A stretch of DNA of 64,000 bases from assembly GCF_009828095.1 (NCBI RefSeq), contig NZ_WTYP01000002.1:501001-565000 (forward strand). The letters run 5' to 3'. The notes below the pieces were generated by a model that saw only the letters and a list, made by a program, of their open reading frames with translations, searched no databases and was not told the DNA's origin. A program made the position numbers and the translations under genes. Source of the DNA: Pontixanthobacter luteolus. GTDB lineage: Bacteria; Pseudomonadota; Alphaproteobacteria; Sphingomonadales; Sphingomonadaceae. Each line of letters begins with the position of its first letter. Within the stretch, counting starts at the first letter, position 1. This document shows positions 36,759 through 46,228 of the stretch, in pieces.

Positions 36759-37745
36759 TCAGGCCGCGCCGGCGCGCAGGCAGTCGTGAATATGGATCAG
36801 CCCGACAAAGCTGCCAGCATCATCAAGCACCGGCAGTGCGCTGATGTTGCGGCTGTTCATGATCGCCATGGCTTCGGTCATCAGCATGTCCGGTTCGGCA
36901 ATTTGCGGGGAGGTGGTGGCAGTCTGGCCCGCATTGCGGTCCATCAAGCCGTCCAGATTGCGGCGCAGGTCACCGTCGGTAATCACGCCGTAAAGCTTTC
37001 CCTGACCGTCGACGACGCCTGCAACGCCAAAACCCTTTGCGCTCATTTCGACCAGCACATCGCCCATGGCCAGATCCGCAGCAACCGCAGGCAATTCATC
37101 GCCGGTGTGCATCACATCACGGACTCGCACGAACTGAGCGCCCAGTTTTCCGCCGGGATGGAAAACATGAAAGTCTTCCTTGGCGAAACCTTTCATCCGC
37201 ATCACTGCAACCGCCAGCGCATCGCCCATGGCGAGGGTGCAGGTGGTGGAAGTGGTCGGTGCCATGCCAACGCTGCAAGCCTCAGGCGCGTCGGGCAGCA
37301 AAAGTGCCACGGTGCTTTGTCTTGCAAGTGTGCTGTCGGCGTTCTTTGTCATCGCGATGAACGGTATCGCGAAGCGCGTCAGGTAGGCGAGCAATCCGTG
37401 CAATTCGGCTGTTTCGCCCGAATTTGAAATCACGATGCACACGTCGTCCTTGGTGATCATTCCCAGATCGCCATGGCTGGCCTCGCTTGGGTGGACGAAG
37501 AAAGACGGAGTCCCGGTCGATGCCAGCGTCGCGGCAATCTTGTTTCCGATATGACCGGACTTGCCCATGCCGGAGATGATGACCCGGCCTTGGGTCTCGC
37601 ACATCAGCCGTGCCGCGTGGGCGAAATCGTCACCAAGGCTGTCTGCCATCTGGGTGAGCGCGTTCACTTCAGTGCGAATGACCTGCGCACCGTGTTCGGC
37701 GGCAGCGTTTGAGTTCTGACTCAATTCAGACACGATAATTTCCAA
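36759..37745 (-). CDS. kpsF: Arabinose-5-phosphate isomerase KpsF/KdsD
   Basis: A 328-residue sugar isomerase with an N-terminal SIS domain (about 40-175: VIISGMGKSGHIGNKIAATLASTG, HGDLGMI, ISNSGET, LPDAPEACSVGMAPTTSTT) and two C-terminal CBS domains (about 205-328). It converts ribulose 5-phosphate to arabinose 5-phosphate, the first committed step to Kdo. Its place next to kdsB and kdsA makes this assignment firm. The start could also be a GTG at VSELSQ, four codons in. Confidence 0.93.
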   Translation of the reverse strand: MEIIVSELSQNSNAAAEHGAQVIRTEVNALTQMADSLGDDFAHAARLMCETQGRVIISGMGKSGHIGNKIAATLASTGTPSFFVHPSEASHGDLGMITKDDVCIVISNSGETAELHGLLAYLTRFAIPFIAMTKNADSTLARQSTVALLLPDAPEACSVGMAPTTSTTCTLAMGDALAVAVMRMKGFAKEDFHVFHPGGKLGAQFVRVRDVMHTGDELPAVAADLAMGDVLVEMSAKGFGVAGVVDGQGKLYGVITDGDLRRNLDGLMDRNAGQTATTSPQIAEPDMLMTEAMAIMNSRNISALPVLDDAGSFVGLIHIHDCLRAGAA

Positions 37746-37778
37746 TTTGTTCTTTAGTTTGGGCGCCCGGTAGCAGCT

Positions 37779-38723
37779 TCAGCCGATAAGTGTCAGGCCC
37801 ATTTTGGCCAACTCTTCATCGCTTTTGCAACTGAACATCCAGTCGCGCCGGAATTTGTCGGCTGTAATGATGTCGCGGCGGGCAAATCCGTCTTCCCGAA
37901 TATGAAACCATCGATATCCGTGCGACTTGAGCATTTCCATCATTTCCGGGACGCGCTTGGCGCGGCGGAGCACCTCGCAAACCATATCGGGCTTGTATTT
38001 CGCGAGGAATTGCTGCGCACCGTCGAACACTTCCATCTCGAAACCTTCGACATCGATTTTCAGCGATACTTCGCCCTCGTGATCCAGATGGAGGTCGTCC
38101 AGGCGGCGCATCGGAACCGTCACACCGTGATCGGTGCTCCAGCTGATGTCCACCGAAGATGCCAGCTGCCCGGACGATTGGGCGTAAGGTATCCTGATCT
38201 CGCCATTTTCGCCGCCGACAGCAACAAGACGCGGCTCAACCCGTGCGCCCAGATCGTTGTGAAGTACGTTTTCCCACAGAAGAAGGTAGTTTTCACCCAC
38301 AATTTCATAGGCATAGGCCTGAATTTCCGGATTGGCACGCGCTGCGGCGAGCGCGAACAGGCCTGTGTAAGAACCTATGTCAAGAAAGACAGATGTCTGC
38401 CGCGCGAAAGCCAGCGCTGCCTGAAGCGCGAGCCGGTCTTGCCCAGTGTCCAGCTTCCCGCCGCCCCAGTAAACTTCCTGTGCGACATGGCAGCGGTCAG
38501 GCCGCGCCAAGACAACTTCGCCGGCGCCGTCCAGATTGAGCTTCGAAAGGGGCTTTGCCACCGGAAGCCGCTTTTTCCAGTCTTCTCCAGGCAACGCCTT
38601 GGCAACAGGCAGGGCAAAGGTCCCAACCACAGGGTTGCAAAGGATAGAACGCGCACAAGCCTTCAAAAGCCGCTTTGTCGACATGCGATAGGCTAAACTG
38701 AAATCTTGAAGACTGTAAAGCAT
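37779..38723 (-). CDS. FkbM family methyltransferase
   Basis: A 314-residue AdoMet-dependent methyltransferase of the FkbM type. Motif I reads VFLDIGSYTGLFALAAA (about 112-128); VSLKIDVEGFEMEVFDGA (about 220-237) is the characteristic FkbM segment. Such enzymes O-methylate sugars in surface glycans. The 100 residues before motif I are an unusual extension. It is the first gene of the minus-strand block running to the epimerase. A second ATG at 38684 is possible. Confidence 0.83.
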   Translation of the reverse strand: MLYSLQDFSLAYRMSTKRLLKACARSILCNPVVGTFALPVAKALPGEDWKKRLPVAKPLSKLNLDGAGEVVLARPDRCHVAQEVYWGGGKLDTGQDRLALQAALAFARQTSVFLDIGSYTGLFALAAARANPEIQAYAYEIVGENYLLLWENVLHNDLGARVEPRLVAVGGENGEIRIPYAQSSGQLASSVDISWSTDHGVTVPMRRLDDLHLDHEGEVSLKIDVEGFEMEVFDGAQQFLAKYKPDMVCEVLRRAKRVPEMMEMLKSHGYRWFHIREDGFARRDIITADKFRRDWMFSCKSDEELAKMGLTLIG

Positions 38724-38861
38724 ATTGCGAGCGAGGCGCCTGGCCCACGGCAGCCGTTTAAGCGCGTTGACAGCCTAAGCCAGGCAATTTAGCGGCGGCC
38801 ATACCTGAGGCTCATATGTGTATTTTCGGAGCTGGTCAGGGAAGAGGGACCTCTCGCATAG

Positions 38862-40859
38862 ATGCAAGCGCCTGCACATCAATCTCACTCGGCCAGCATC
38901 GACGGGTTGCGTTCAGTAGCAGTGCTGCCTGTGCTGATCGGTCACGCCTTTCCGAAAATCTTGCCGGGCGGCTTCGTCGGAGTCGACATATTCTTCGTGA
39001 TATCCGGATTTCTGATCGCCTCGATGATTGCAGACAAATCATTGCGAGACAGTTTCAGCACTACTGATTTTTACAAGCGCAGAATCTTGCGCATAATGCC
39101 TGCGCTGGCAATGGTTCTATTCATAACAACCATTTCCGCCTTTATTTTGTTGCCACCATATCAATTGCGCGAATTTGGTCAGGCCCTGTTTGGCTCTTCG
39201 ATTTTTTCGTCCAACATACTATTCTGGCTGAAGTCGGGATATTTCGACGCTGCCGCCGAAGCCAACCCCTTGGTTCATACGTGGAGCCTGGCGGTGGAAG
39301 AACAGTTTTATGTCGTCGCTCCGCTGATGGCCTTTTTGGTCGCAAAGAGTCGCAAGGCGTTTTACGTTGTCCTTGCTTTTGTCGGCTTGGGCTCACTCGC
39401 TTTTGCTGAAGCAACCAACAATGTTGTTCCATCAACCTATTTCTTTTTCACTCTGAACCGCATTTTCGAACTTATTGTCGGCTGTCTAGTAGGGTGCGCC
39501 TTCCATTCTAGGCAGATGGGTGAACTGACATATCGGGTCGATCGCCTACCAGCCATCGCAAGCAATCTATTGTCGGCTGCAGCCATTGCCGCCTTGTTCT
39601 GGTGTTTCTTTACATTCGGTTCCTGGAGCCATCACCCGGGACTGATTACATTGATTCCGGTTTGCGCTACCGGAGTCCTTCTTGCTCTGCATACATCAAA
39701 TTCAGTCGTTCATAGATTGCTCGCCCTACGGCCATTGGTTTTCGTCGGTCTGATTTCCTACTCGCTCTATTTGGTACATCAGCCATTGCTCGCGCTTGCA
39801 CGGACTGTCACCTTTGGCGATCCGTCCACTGAATTGCTCTCGGCCTTGCTGATAGTTTCGATCATTTTGGCATACTTGATCTGGCGCTTCGTTGAACAAC
39901 CATTCCGCAATTATGACCGCTTTAGCTTGAAGCAAACTTTCGCTGGGTGCGCTGCGATCATTGCCATCGGTTCGCTGGCGGGTCTTGCGCTTCATGTTTC
40001 CCAAGGTTTGCCGAGCAGATATTCGGAAGAAACCAGGGCACTGGTCAGGCCTGCACCGATTGAGCTGGACCAATTGGATGCGTCCGGACTTCCCCAAGGA
40101 AGCCGCCTGGTTCTTTGGGGAGATAGCCACGCAAGAATGCTTTACCCGGCAGCCCAAAAATGGATGAAGCAAACAAAGGGCGAAGTGCGCCTTTTCGACA
40201 ATGGTGGCTGCCCGCCCATAGTCGGGTTTGACAATGACTGGCGAAACTCAACCGGACCAGTCTGTTCGGAATTCAATCAGGAAGCGTTGAATCGCTTGCT
40301 GGAAATGAAACCCGGCCTGCTGGTGGTTCTCGCTTCGCGTTGGCCTAACTATCTTCGTGCGCCTGACGAACTGGACGAATTCGGCCATCCGTGGACATTG
40401 GCTAGCCGGAGTATTTTCCCATCTGCGCAGAAAGCATGGCGGGAAGATGCGACCGAGCAGGCAACTGCATCTCTGGGCTCGGTCATCAGCGCCTTGACCC
40501 AGGCCGGACATCGGGTGGTTTTGGTGGGGACAGTGCCAAACCAGAAGGTACATGCCGACAATCTTGGTTTTCTTACGAACGGTGAAATTTCAGCCATTTC
40601 CGAAATTGCGGTGGCAGAGCGCACGCACAATGCCGCGAGTGCCAAAGCGAATGGTATGCTGACGGACGCGGTCGCTGGTCTGGCCGGCGTAACAGTTATT
40701 GATCCTGCCGAACTCTATTGCCGGAATGGCAAGTGTTCATACCTTTACGATGGTAAATTCGCATATGCCGATTCAAACCATCTGAATGAGTGGGGCTCGA
40801 TTCCTCTCGTTCGCCGGATCCTCGAGCAGTCTGCTCAAAGCAGTGCTTCTGCCCGCTGA
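38862..40859 (+). CDS. OafA-type acyltransferase with SGNH domain
   Basis: A 665-residue membrane O-acyltransferase. The acyltransferase-3 part (1-400) has ten or more helices with SIDGLRSVAVLPVLIGH, FVGVDIFFVISGFLI, RRILRIMPAL and HTWSLAVEEQFY. The C-terminal periplasmic SGNH part has GDSHARM (about residue 425) and DSNHLNEWG (about 640). This architecture transfers acetyl or similar groups across the membrane onto extracellular polysaccharide. It is transcribed opposite to its neighbours, with more A/T-rich sequence than the flanks. Confidence 0.9.
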   Translation: MQAPAHQSHSASIDGLRSVAVLPVLIGHAFPKILPGGFVGVDIFFVISGFLIASMIADKSLRDSFSTTDFYKRRILRIMPALAMVLFITTISAFILLPPYQLREFGQALFGSSIFSSNILFWLKSGYFDAAAEANPLVHTWSLAVEEQFYVVAPLMAFLVAKSRKAFYVVLAFVGLGSLAFAEATNNVVPSTYFFFTLNRIFELIVGCLVGCAFHSRQMGELTYRVDRLPAIASNLLSAAAIAALFWCFFTFGSWSHHPGLITLIPVCATGVLLALHTSNSVVHRLLALRPLVFVGLISYSLYLVHQPLLALARTVTFGDPSTELLSALLIVSIILAYLIWRFVEQPFRNYDRFSLKQTFAGCAAIIAIGSLAGLALHVSQGLPSRYSEETRALVRPAPIELDQLDASGLPQGSRLVLWGDSHARMLYPAAQKWMKQTKGEVRLFDNGGCPPIVGFDNDWRNSTGPVCSEFNQEALNRLLEMKPGLLVVLASRWPNYLRAPDELDEFGHPWTLASRSIFPSAQKAWREDATEQATASLGSVISALTQAGHRVVLVGTVPNQKVHADNLGFLTNGEISAISEIAVAERTHNAASAKANGMLTDAVAGLAGVTVIDPAELYCRNGKCSYLYDGKFAYADSNHLNEWGSIPLVRRILEQSAQSSASAR

Positions 40860-40908
40860 GGTGCGGAACCCACTACAATTCAGGAGCGGGTCACTTTGCC
40901 GTTATGCG

Positions 40909-41772
40909 CTATTTGCCTAAGGCTCGGCGAAGTGCACCTTTGATCCTCGCTGCTACTCCGGAAAGCCGACCGTGCATGGTGTCGGTGTCGGAATAATTCA
41001 CACCCGGAAACCAGCCGGAAATCACTACCAGACGGCGCCAGTGCGGGGTAATTGACCGGGGTGACACGCCGTGCAGCGCGCGGTCATTTGTGAGAAAGAG
41101 AATGAGGCGGTTCGGACGGTATTCAATCGTCTTGACCTGTTCTACATCATCTCCGTCGACCGCGACCGGCCAATGGCTCTTTGGCCGCCCGTCTTTCCAT
41201 TGGAAAATTTCCAGATCCCCACCGGTTGAATCGTCTTCTGGAAGGCGAAAATACAGGAGGCCTACATATGCCTTGCGTACGTGATCGGTATGAGGGCCGC
41301 GAACACTGGTGCTTTTCTTAACCGGGGTGTTCACTGCCAAGGTTACGCGCGGTTTAACCTCGTCGAAAGATACAAGCGGGTCAGTGTCTATCTTCTGCGC
41401 AAGGCTCGGTCCGTATGGTTCCAGGTTTATCTTGGTCTCGCCATTTTCCTCGCTCGTATATTCTGGAAACAGCGAAAATGCCTGCTCAACAAAGGCCGCG
41501 GATTCATTGGCTTCAATGAATTTTCCCCATTCTTCAGACGCCTCTTCGAACGGAAATTCGGTAGCTCCCCAACGGGACAAAAGGTTGTAGCGCTGATTAT
41601 TCATCGTGCGCCGGTCTTTCGACATCCTGTTAGGATCTGGATAGGACTGCGATAGCCGTTCGAATATATCCTTGGGCAGCACATCATCGATCACGATATG
41701 CGGAAACGGTTCGTTCCGAATTTCAGCTTTGTCAGCATTCTGAAGAATATTGTACGACATATTTCCGCTCAT
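40909..41772 (-). CDS. Fe(II)/2-oxoglutarate-dependent oxygenase
   Basis: A 287-residue double-stranded beta-helix oxygenase, prolyl-4-hydroxylase-like. Iron ligands are His161 and Asp163 in RGPHTDHVRKAYVGLLYF and His234 in RALHGVSPRS; an arginine after the second His (239 or 246) would bind 2-oxoglutarate. Enzymes of this kind in glycan loci may hydroxylate a sugar, a fatty acyl group or a protein; the substrate cannot be told. The start may be the ATG four codons in (41760), which has a better purine stretch upstream. Confidence 0.8.
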   Translation of the reverse strand: MSGNMSYNILQNADKAEIRNEPFPHIVIDDVLPKDIFERLSQSYPDPNRMSKDRRTMNNQRYNLLSRWGATEFPFEEASEEWGKFIEANESAAFVEQAFSLFPEYTSEENGETKINLEPYGPSLAQKIDTDPLVSFDEVKPRVTLAVNTPVKKSTSVRGPHTDHVRKAYVGLLYFRLPEDDSTGGDLEIFQWKDGRPKSHWPVAVDGDDVEQVKTIEYRPNRLILFLTNDRALHGVSPRSITPHWRRLVVISGWFPGVNYSDTDTMHGRLSGVAARIKGALRRALGK

Positions 41773-41880
41773 TTTGCAGTCAGTCAGCTGCGATTTCGGC
41801 CATTTTTAGGCGCTTCCATGCCGCCTTTACGTTTCGAGAACATCTTTGCAAAGCGCAATCGTGTGGTAGCCGTTACGCGA

Positions 41881-42738
41881 TCAAGAAGCGAGATTGGGGG
41901 ACCTGTACCACGCTTCTCCGGGGCCTTTGCGCTTAAGGATCGATTTCGACCATCGCGCCAAGTCTTTGAGGGAGTCCTTGGCAGGCAAAAATCCGTTCAA
42001 TGGGGCGTTGGCCTTTTCGTCGAATTCGTCGACGAACCGCTCTGTCCATTCACTTTTTCGAGGGTTTTCCTGAGCTTCGATGGGCGGGGTCGACGGCATC
42101 AAGATCGACTGCGGATCCACGCTACAAAACTCTGAAATGCGTAGAACCTGAGCAGTGGGGTCGGCAATAAGATCTTCATGTGCAACCTCCAGAAACGGCG
42201 TGCCGGTGGCCGCAAGCGCAAGCGACCATTGCTCATGCTGCCGACTCAACGTCTGCAAATTATCTACGATTTGCTTGAAGTCATAGTGGGGCTCGCCGGA
42301 TCTTGCTTGGCCAGCAATCCACACGCCGGTCTGCTGCGCGACGGTTCGCGAAATTGCCTGCGCCAACATGTCGCGTCGTACAATCCGGATAAATCGGCAA
42401 TCCTCATAACGCAGTCGTAAATCGCTTATACTGCCGAAGTTCCGCAGCTGAAAATAGTGCGACTTGATCGCGAAAATTCCGTTCGAGCTGGTTCTGACAC
42501 GCTCAATATGATCAAGCAGCTCGTTGATGCTCGAAAAGCTGAACCTCTGTCGCCAGTAGTCAAGGTTCTGAACATTGAAATATTCCAACGGAACGCCAAA
42601 GCCGCCAGTGTCGCGCAACGTGTGCCCCAACAGGCTGCTTCCTGATCGCTGGGTCGATGCAATGATTACTGCGCGCTTGATGGGAACCGGATTGGCAAGA
42701 TCGCTCGATGGACTGAATTGTTCGTGGAATGCGCTCAT
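41881..42738 (-). CDS. Stf0-type sulfotransferase
   Basis: A 285-residue PAPS-dependent sulfotransferase of the Stf0 group. The 5'-phosphosulfate-binding loop STQRSGSSLLGHTL is at residues 28-41, followed by GFGVPLEYFN. The 3'-phosphate region is RRDMLAQAISRTVAQQTGVW, and ISEFCSVDP with a basic tail follows. Stf0 of mycobacteria sulfates trehalose; here a sugar of the polysaccharide or a glycolipid is more likely. It lies 108 bases upstream of the oxygenase gene on the same strand. Base composition is more A/T-rich than in the flanking flippase. Confidence 0.8.
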   Translation of the reverse strand: MSAFHEQFSPSSDLANPVPIKRAVIIASTQRSGSSLLGHTLRDTGGFGVPLEYFNVQNLDYWRQRFSFSSINELLDHIERVRTSSNGIFAIKSHYFQLRNFGSISDLRLRYEDCRFIRIVRRDMLAQAISRTVAQQTGVWIAGQARSGEPHYDFKQIVDNLQTLSRQHEQWSLALAATGTPFLEVAHEDLIADPTAQVLRISEFCSVDPQSILMPSTPPIEAQENPRKSEWTERFVDEFDEKANAPLNGFLPAKDSLKDLARWSKSILKRKGPGEAWYRSPNLAS

Positions 42739-42774
42739 AATGCCTTCGTAAATTAGTTCACAATCGTCGGTCCC

Positions 42775-44097
42775 CTACTCGGGGAGTGTGCGCCGAGCTA
42801 GGCCTGCAACACTGGTGTCCATACCCGTTCTGCTTCGCGCCAAGACCCACAGAAGCATATTCCACCCGATATTCGCTGACAGGTTTGCGATGGCGGCCCC
42901 GATAATACCGTATCGCGGGATCAGCAAGATGCACAGCACCACGTTCAGGACCAGCACGGCGAAGGTCGTACGCATGACGAGAAACTCGTTGCCTTGCATG
43001 ACGAGTAACGTACGCGCCATGCCGATTGCTGCGCTGAATGTGAAACCTGCGGCGATCAGCAGCGCCGGCAGCGCAGCACCTTCGAAAGCTGCGCCGAACA
43101 GTAATGCGAATATGTCTTCTCCGGCTATCAGCAGAATGAGTGGCAGCGGAATAGCAGTGAGCAGGGCGAGCCGCGCCAGATGGGTCGCGGTTCTGGAAAG
43201 GCTTTCGTGATCGCCGCTTCCGGTGAATTTCGCAAATCGTTGCCCGGCCAGCATGTTTAGGGCGATATAACCGAAACTGGCCAGCATCGCGATCTGTAGT
43301 GCTGCCCGGTATAGTCCAACCTCGGCGGGCGCGACATAGCTGCCCAGAATGAGCATATCGACATATCCGTTGAGCTGGACCAGACCCGCGCTACCGGCAA
43401 GCGCTGCGGCACTGGCGAACCAGGCTTTGCGCTCGGCTGGATCCGGGCGGCGGGATTCGGCGCGGCCGGTCAGGCGGGTAATGATCAACTGGCCGATGAT
43501 TGCGGAAACAACCGCAGCAATTGCCAGGGAAGCAAACAGGATCGGCAGGTTGGATGATAGCGTGGAAGAACCAAAAGCCCACCAGCCTATCGCCACGCCC
43601 ATCAGGAGCAGCGATGGACGGACAAGACTTTCCGGAAGCTGCGCAAGGGCGGGCCGGTCCAACCCCCGCATCGATGCCATTCGCATGGCGGATATTTGAT
43701 CGCAAAGAAGCGTTAGGAAGAGCAAGCCGATAGCAGTGAATGCCACGGGCTCCAGCGCAGCGGCGATTTCCGAACTGGCAAAATGAACCGCCGCAGTTGC
43801 AATTGCAGCGGCCAATGCGGCGAAGCCAATTGCAAGCCGGGCGCCAAGGCGCGCCATGGCACGCGCTTCGCTGCCCAGTTTATGCACCCGCGAGACGGCG
43901 CGCAGCAACATGGTCGACCAACCGTTTGAAACCGGAACCGCTGCAATTGCCAACAGGGCGACGCAATAGGCGTAAACTCCCAGGGCATCTGCACCATAGA
44001 GCCGCGCTATCGCGACCGACACCAGCACTGACAGTCCCGTTCCGAACACCCGCATGCCTGCGACGGACGCCGCCTGTTTGATCAAGGTGCGCAGCAT
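42775..44097 (-). CDS. Polysaccharide flippase (Wzx/MATE-like, MOP superfamily)
   Basis: A 440-residue membrane protein with about 12-14 helices, starting RTLIKQAASVAGMRVFGTGLSVLVSVAIARLYG as in Wzx-type lipid-linked oligosaccharide flippases. It should move undecaprenyl-linked repeat units to the periplasm for polymerisation. Its ATG overlaps the stop of the asparagine-synthase-like gene (TGATG), so translation is coupled. The extra upstream codons of the frame lie inside that gene and were rejected. Confidence 0.87.
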   Translation of the reverse strand: MLRTLIKQAASVAGMRVFGTGLSVLVSVAIARLYGADALGVYAYCVALLAIAAVPVSNGWSTMLLRAVSRVHKLGSEARAMARLGARLAIGFAALAAAIATAAVHFASSEIAAALEPVAFTAIGLLFLTLLCDQISAMRMASMRGLDRPALAQLPESLVRPSLLLMGVAIGWWAFGSSTLSSNLPILFASLAIAAVVSAIIGQLIITRLTGRAESRRPDPAERKAWFASAAALAGSAGLVQLNGYVDMLILGSYVAPAEVGLYRAALQIAMLASFGYIALNMLAGQRFAKFTGSGDHESLSRTATHLARLALLTAIPLPLILLIAGEDIFALLFGAAFEGAALPALLIAAGFTFSAAIGMARTLLVMQGNEFLVMRTTFAVLVLNVVLCILLIPRYGIIGAAIANLSANIGWNMLLWVLARSRTGMDTSVAGLARRTLPE

Positions 44098-46079
44098 CAG
44101 TCGGGCGCCCGCTCTGTCTGCCGCCTGTGCCACGCCTGAAACATCAGGACGTTCCAGAGCATGGTTTCATGGTCGCGCTTCCCAGTGAGATGTTCTTCCC
44201 ACCGTTCGCGGATGACTGCGGTGTTCAGCAGGCCGCTATCGCCGAGCGCATCCGACGACAGTTCGCTTTCTGCCCAGTCGCGCAGCCCGGTCCGAAGCCA
44301 GCGCCCGACGGGGATCGCAAAGCCTGCTTTGGGCCGATCAACCAATTCGCGCGGCACGTGCCGATAGAGCAGTTCGCGCAAGATGGTCTTACCCTCTCCG
44401 TTACCGGCCCGCATCGCGGCCGGAAGGCTCCATGCAAAGCGGAACAGGTCTCGGTCGAGATAAGGTGTGCGCGTTTCGAGAGAAACAGCCATCGCGGCCC
44501 GGTCGACTTTCACCAGCACATCGTCCGGCATGTAATTGGCGGTATCGACCAGCATGGCGCGTTCGGCAAATGTCAGCCCTGCGGCGCGCGGATCAAGCCT
44601 GTCTGGCAGGCGGGCCATATCCGTTCCGCATGATAAAATGCTTTCCGGGTGGTCGGAAGTCGCTAGCAAGCGATCGTGAAAAGCAGCCTCGTTGGGCATC
44701 GACATGACGCGGGCGAGCTTCTGCAATTTTTCAGCCGCACGGCCCGCTGACAGTTCCCTGGGCGCCAATGGGCCAAGCGTGCGAACCACGCCGTTCACCA
44801 AGCCACCGGGGATACTGCCGATCGCCGCGCCCACCGCACGGCGGAGCGGAGCGGGCAGGCTGGCGGCTCTATTCCAGACCCGAGGGCCCTGGAAATAGCG
44901 GTTATAGCCGCCGAAAATTTCGTCACCGCCATCGCCTGAAAGCGCCACGGTGACATCGCGCCGGGCCATTTGCGAAACGAGGTAGGTAGGCACCTGGCTC
45001 GAATCTGCGAACGGTTCGTCATGTACGCCCGAAATGCCGGGTATGGCGTCCTGAACCTGCTCCGGGGTCAGAACCAGCTCGGTATGATCCGTCCCCAGAT
45101 GCTGGGCCACGGCAGCGGCGGCGGGAGATTCGTCGAACCCGTCTTCTGCCATGCCGATCGAGAAAGTCCGTACCGGCCTGTCCGTACTGGCCTGCATCAT
45201 TGCGACGGTCAGTGAGCTGTCGATCCCTCCGGACAGAAACGCGCCCAGCGGAACATCGGATACCATCCGCCGCGAAGTGCCTGCGAGCACCAGCCGTTCC
45301 GCTTCAATCACCGCCTGATCGAGCGAGCCGCCGAATTGCCGGCCGATTGATTGCAATGCATCGCCGGTCATGTCCCACCATGCTTGCGGCTTGGGCATCT
45401 GCTGCGCGGCGATATCCTGCTGGGAAAATGTCACGAGGTGCGCTGGCGGCAGCTTCAGAACGCCCTGCCAGATAGAGGCGGGGCCGGGGATGTAGGAATA
45501 TTTGAAAAAACTGCCCAGCGCATCGAGGTTCATCGAAGGCCGGAAACCGGGAATAGCCTCGAAACTGTGCAGTTCGGACCCGAACAGCAGCGCGCCTTTC
45601 CAGAATCCGTAGTGCATTGGCTTCTCGCCGAATGCATCGCGGATCAGGGTCAGTTCGCGTTTCTGGCGGTCGAACAGCGCGATGGCGAACATCCCGTCGA
45701 CCTTGTCCAGCGTCGCTTGAATGCCTTCGCGCGCAAAGCATTCGACCAGGATTTCCGTATCGGAATGGCCGCGCCATTCGATCGCGCCGTGGCGCTGCTC
45801 CAATTGCTGCCGCAATGCCGGGAAATTGTAGATTTCGCCGTTATAGGCAATCGCGAACCGGCCACCTTGCGATTGCATGGGCTGTGCGCCTGCAGGTGAC
45901 AGGTCGAGGATCGACAGCCGCCGGTGGCCAAGCCCAATGCCTGCCTCTGGGTCGGTCCACAGGCCATCAGCATCCGGGCCGCGATGGGTGATCGCGCCGG
46001 TCATCAGACGCACAAGCGGCTCCATCGCTTGCCCGCCCAACCCGTCTACCGGGCCAAATATTCCTGCCAAACCGCACAT
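44097..46079 (-). CDS. asnB: Glutamine-hydrolysing asparagine synthase-type amidotransferase
   Basis: A 660-residue two-domain enzyme. The class II glutaminase domain has the N-terminal nucleophile Cys2 (MCGLAGIFG), HRGPDADG, HRRLSILDLSPAGAQPM and YNGEIYN. The synthetase domain has the ATP pyrophosphatase loop FLSGGIDSS, then SGDGGDEIFGGYNRY and ETRTPYLD. In surface-glycan loci such enzymes often amidate uronic acids or other carboxylates instead of aspartate, which fits the uronic-acid genes here. The start at Cys2's Met is required for catalysis, so the three earlier codons were dropped. Confidence 0.88.
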   Translation of the reverse strand: MCGLAGIFGPVDGLGGQAMEPLVRLMTGAITHRGPDADGLWTDPEAGIGLGHRRLSILDLSPAGAQPMQSQGGRFAIAYNGEIYNFPALRQQLEQRHGAIEWRGHSDTEILVECFAREGIQATLDKVDGMFAIALFDRQKRELTLIRDAFGEKPMHYGFWKGALLFGSELHSFEAIPGFRPSMNLDALGSFFKYSYIPGPASIWQGVLKLPPAHLVTFSQQDIAAQQMPKPQAWWDMTGDALQSIGRQFGGSLDQAVIEAERLVLAGTSRRMVSDVPLGAFLSGGIDSSLTVAMMQASTDRPVRTFSIGMAEDGFDESPAAAAVAQHLGTDHTELVLTPEQVQDAIPGISGVHDEPFADSSQVPTYLVSQMARRDVTVALSGDGGDEIFGGYNRYFQGPRVWNRAASLPAPLRRAVGAAIGSIPGGLVNGVVRTLGPLAPRELSAGRAAEKLQKLARVMSMPNEAAFHDRLLATSDHPESILSCGTDMARLPDRLDPRAAGLTFAERAMLVDTANYMPDDVLVKVDRAAMAVSLETRTPYLDRDLFRFAWSLPAAMRAGNGEGKTILRELLYRHVPRELVDRPKAGFAIPVGRWLRTGLRDWAESELSSDALGDSGLLNTAVIRERWEEHLTGKRDHETMLWNVLMFQAWHRRQTERAPD

Positions 46080-46192
46080 GTGCGTCAATTAACTCCAGAC
46101 GAAATGTTCAACGCAGCCCGCATAGCCGAAAAGGCGGCGCAGGAAAGTGGGCCCTCGTGTCCACAGCGAGTTGAACGGAGCAGTGGAACGGA

Positions 46193-46224
46193 AAAACTTC
46201 ACTGGGCGCACTATCTGGCCCAGT
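46193..46224 (-). terminator. Rho-independent terminator after the GT4 gene
   Basis: On the minus strand ACTGGGC and GCCCAGT (7 bp) flank a 10-base loop and are followed by GAAGTTTTT. The hairpin begins 4 bases past the stop of the GT4 gene and separates it from asnB, which must then have its own promoter in 46080-46190. Confidence 0.7.
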
Positions 46225-46228
46225 CACC

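Noticed and set aside
38767-38794. TTGACA upstream of the acyltransferase gene
   Set aside because: The sequence at the -10 position (TTAGCG) is poor; not reported as a promoter.
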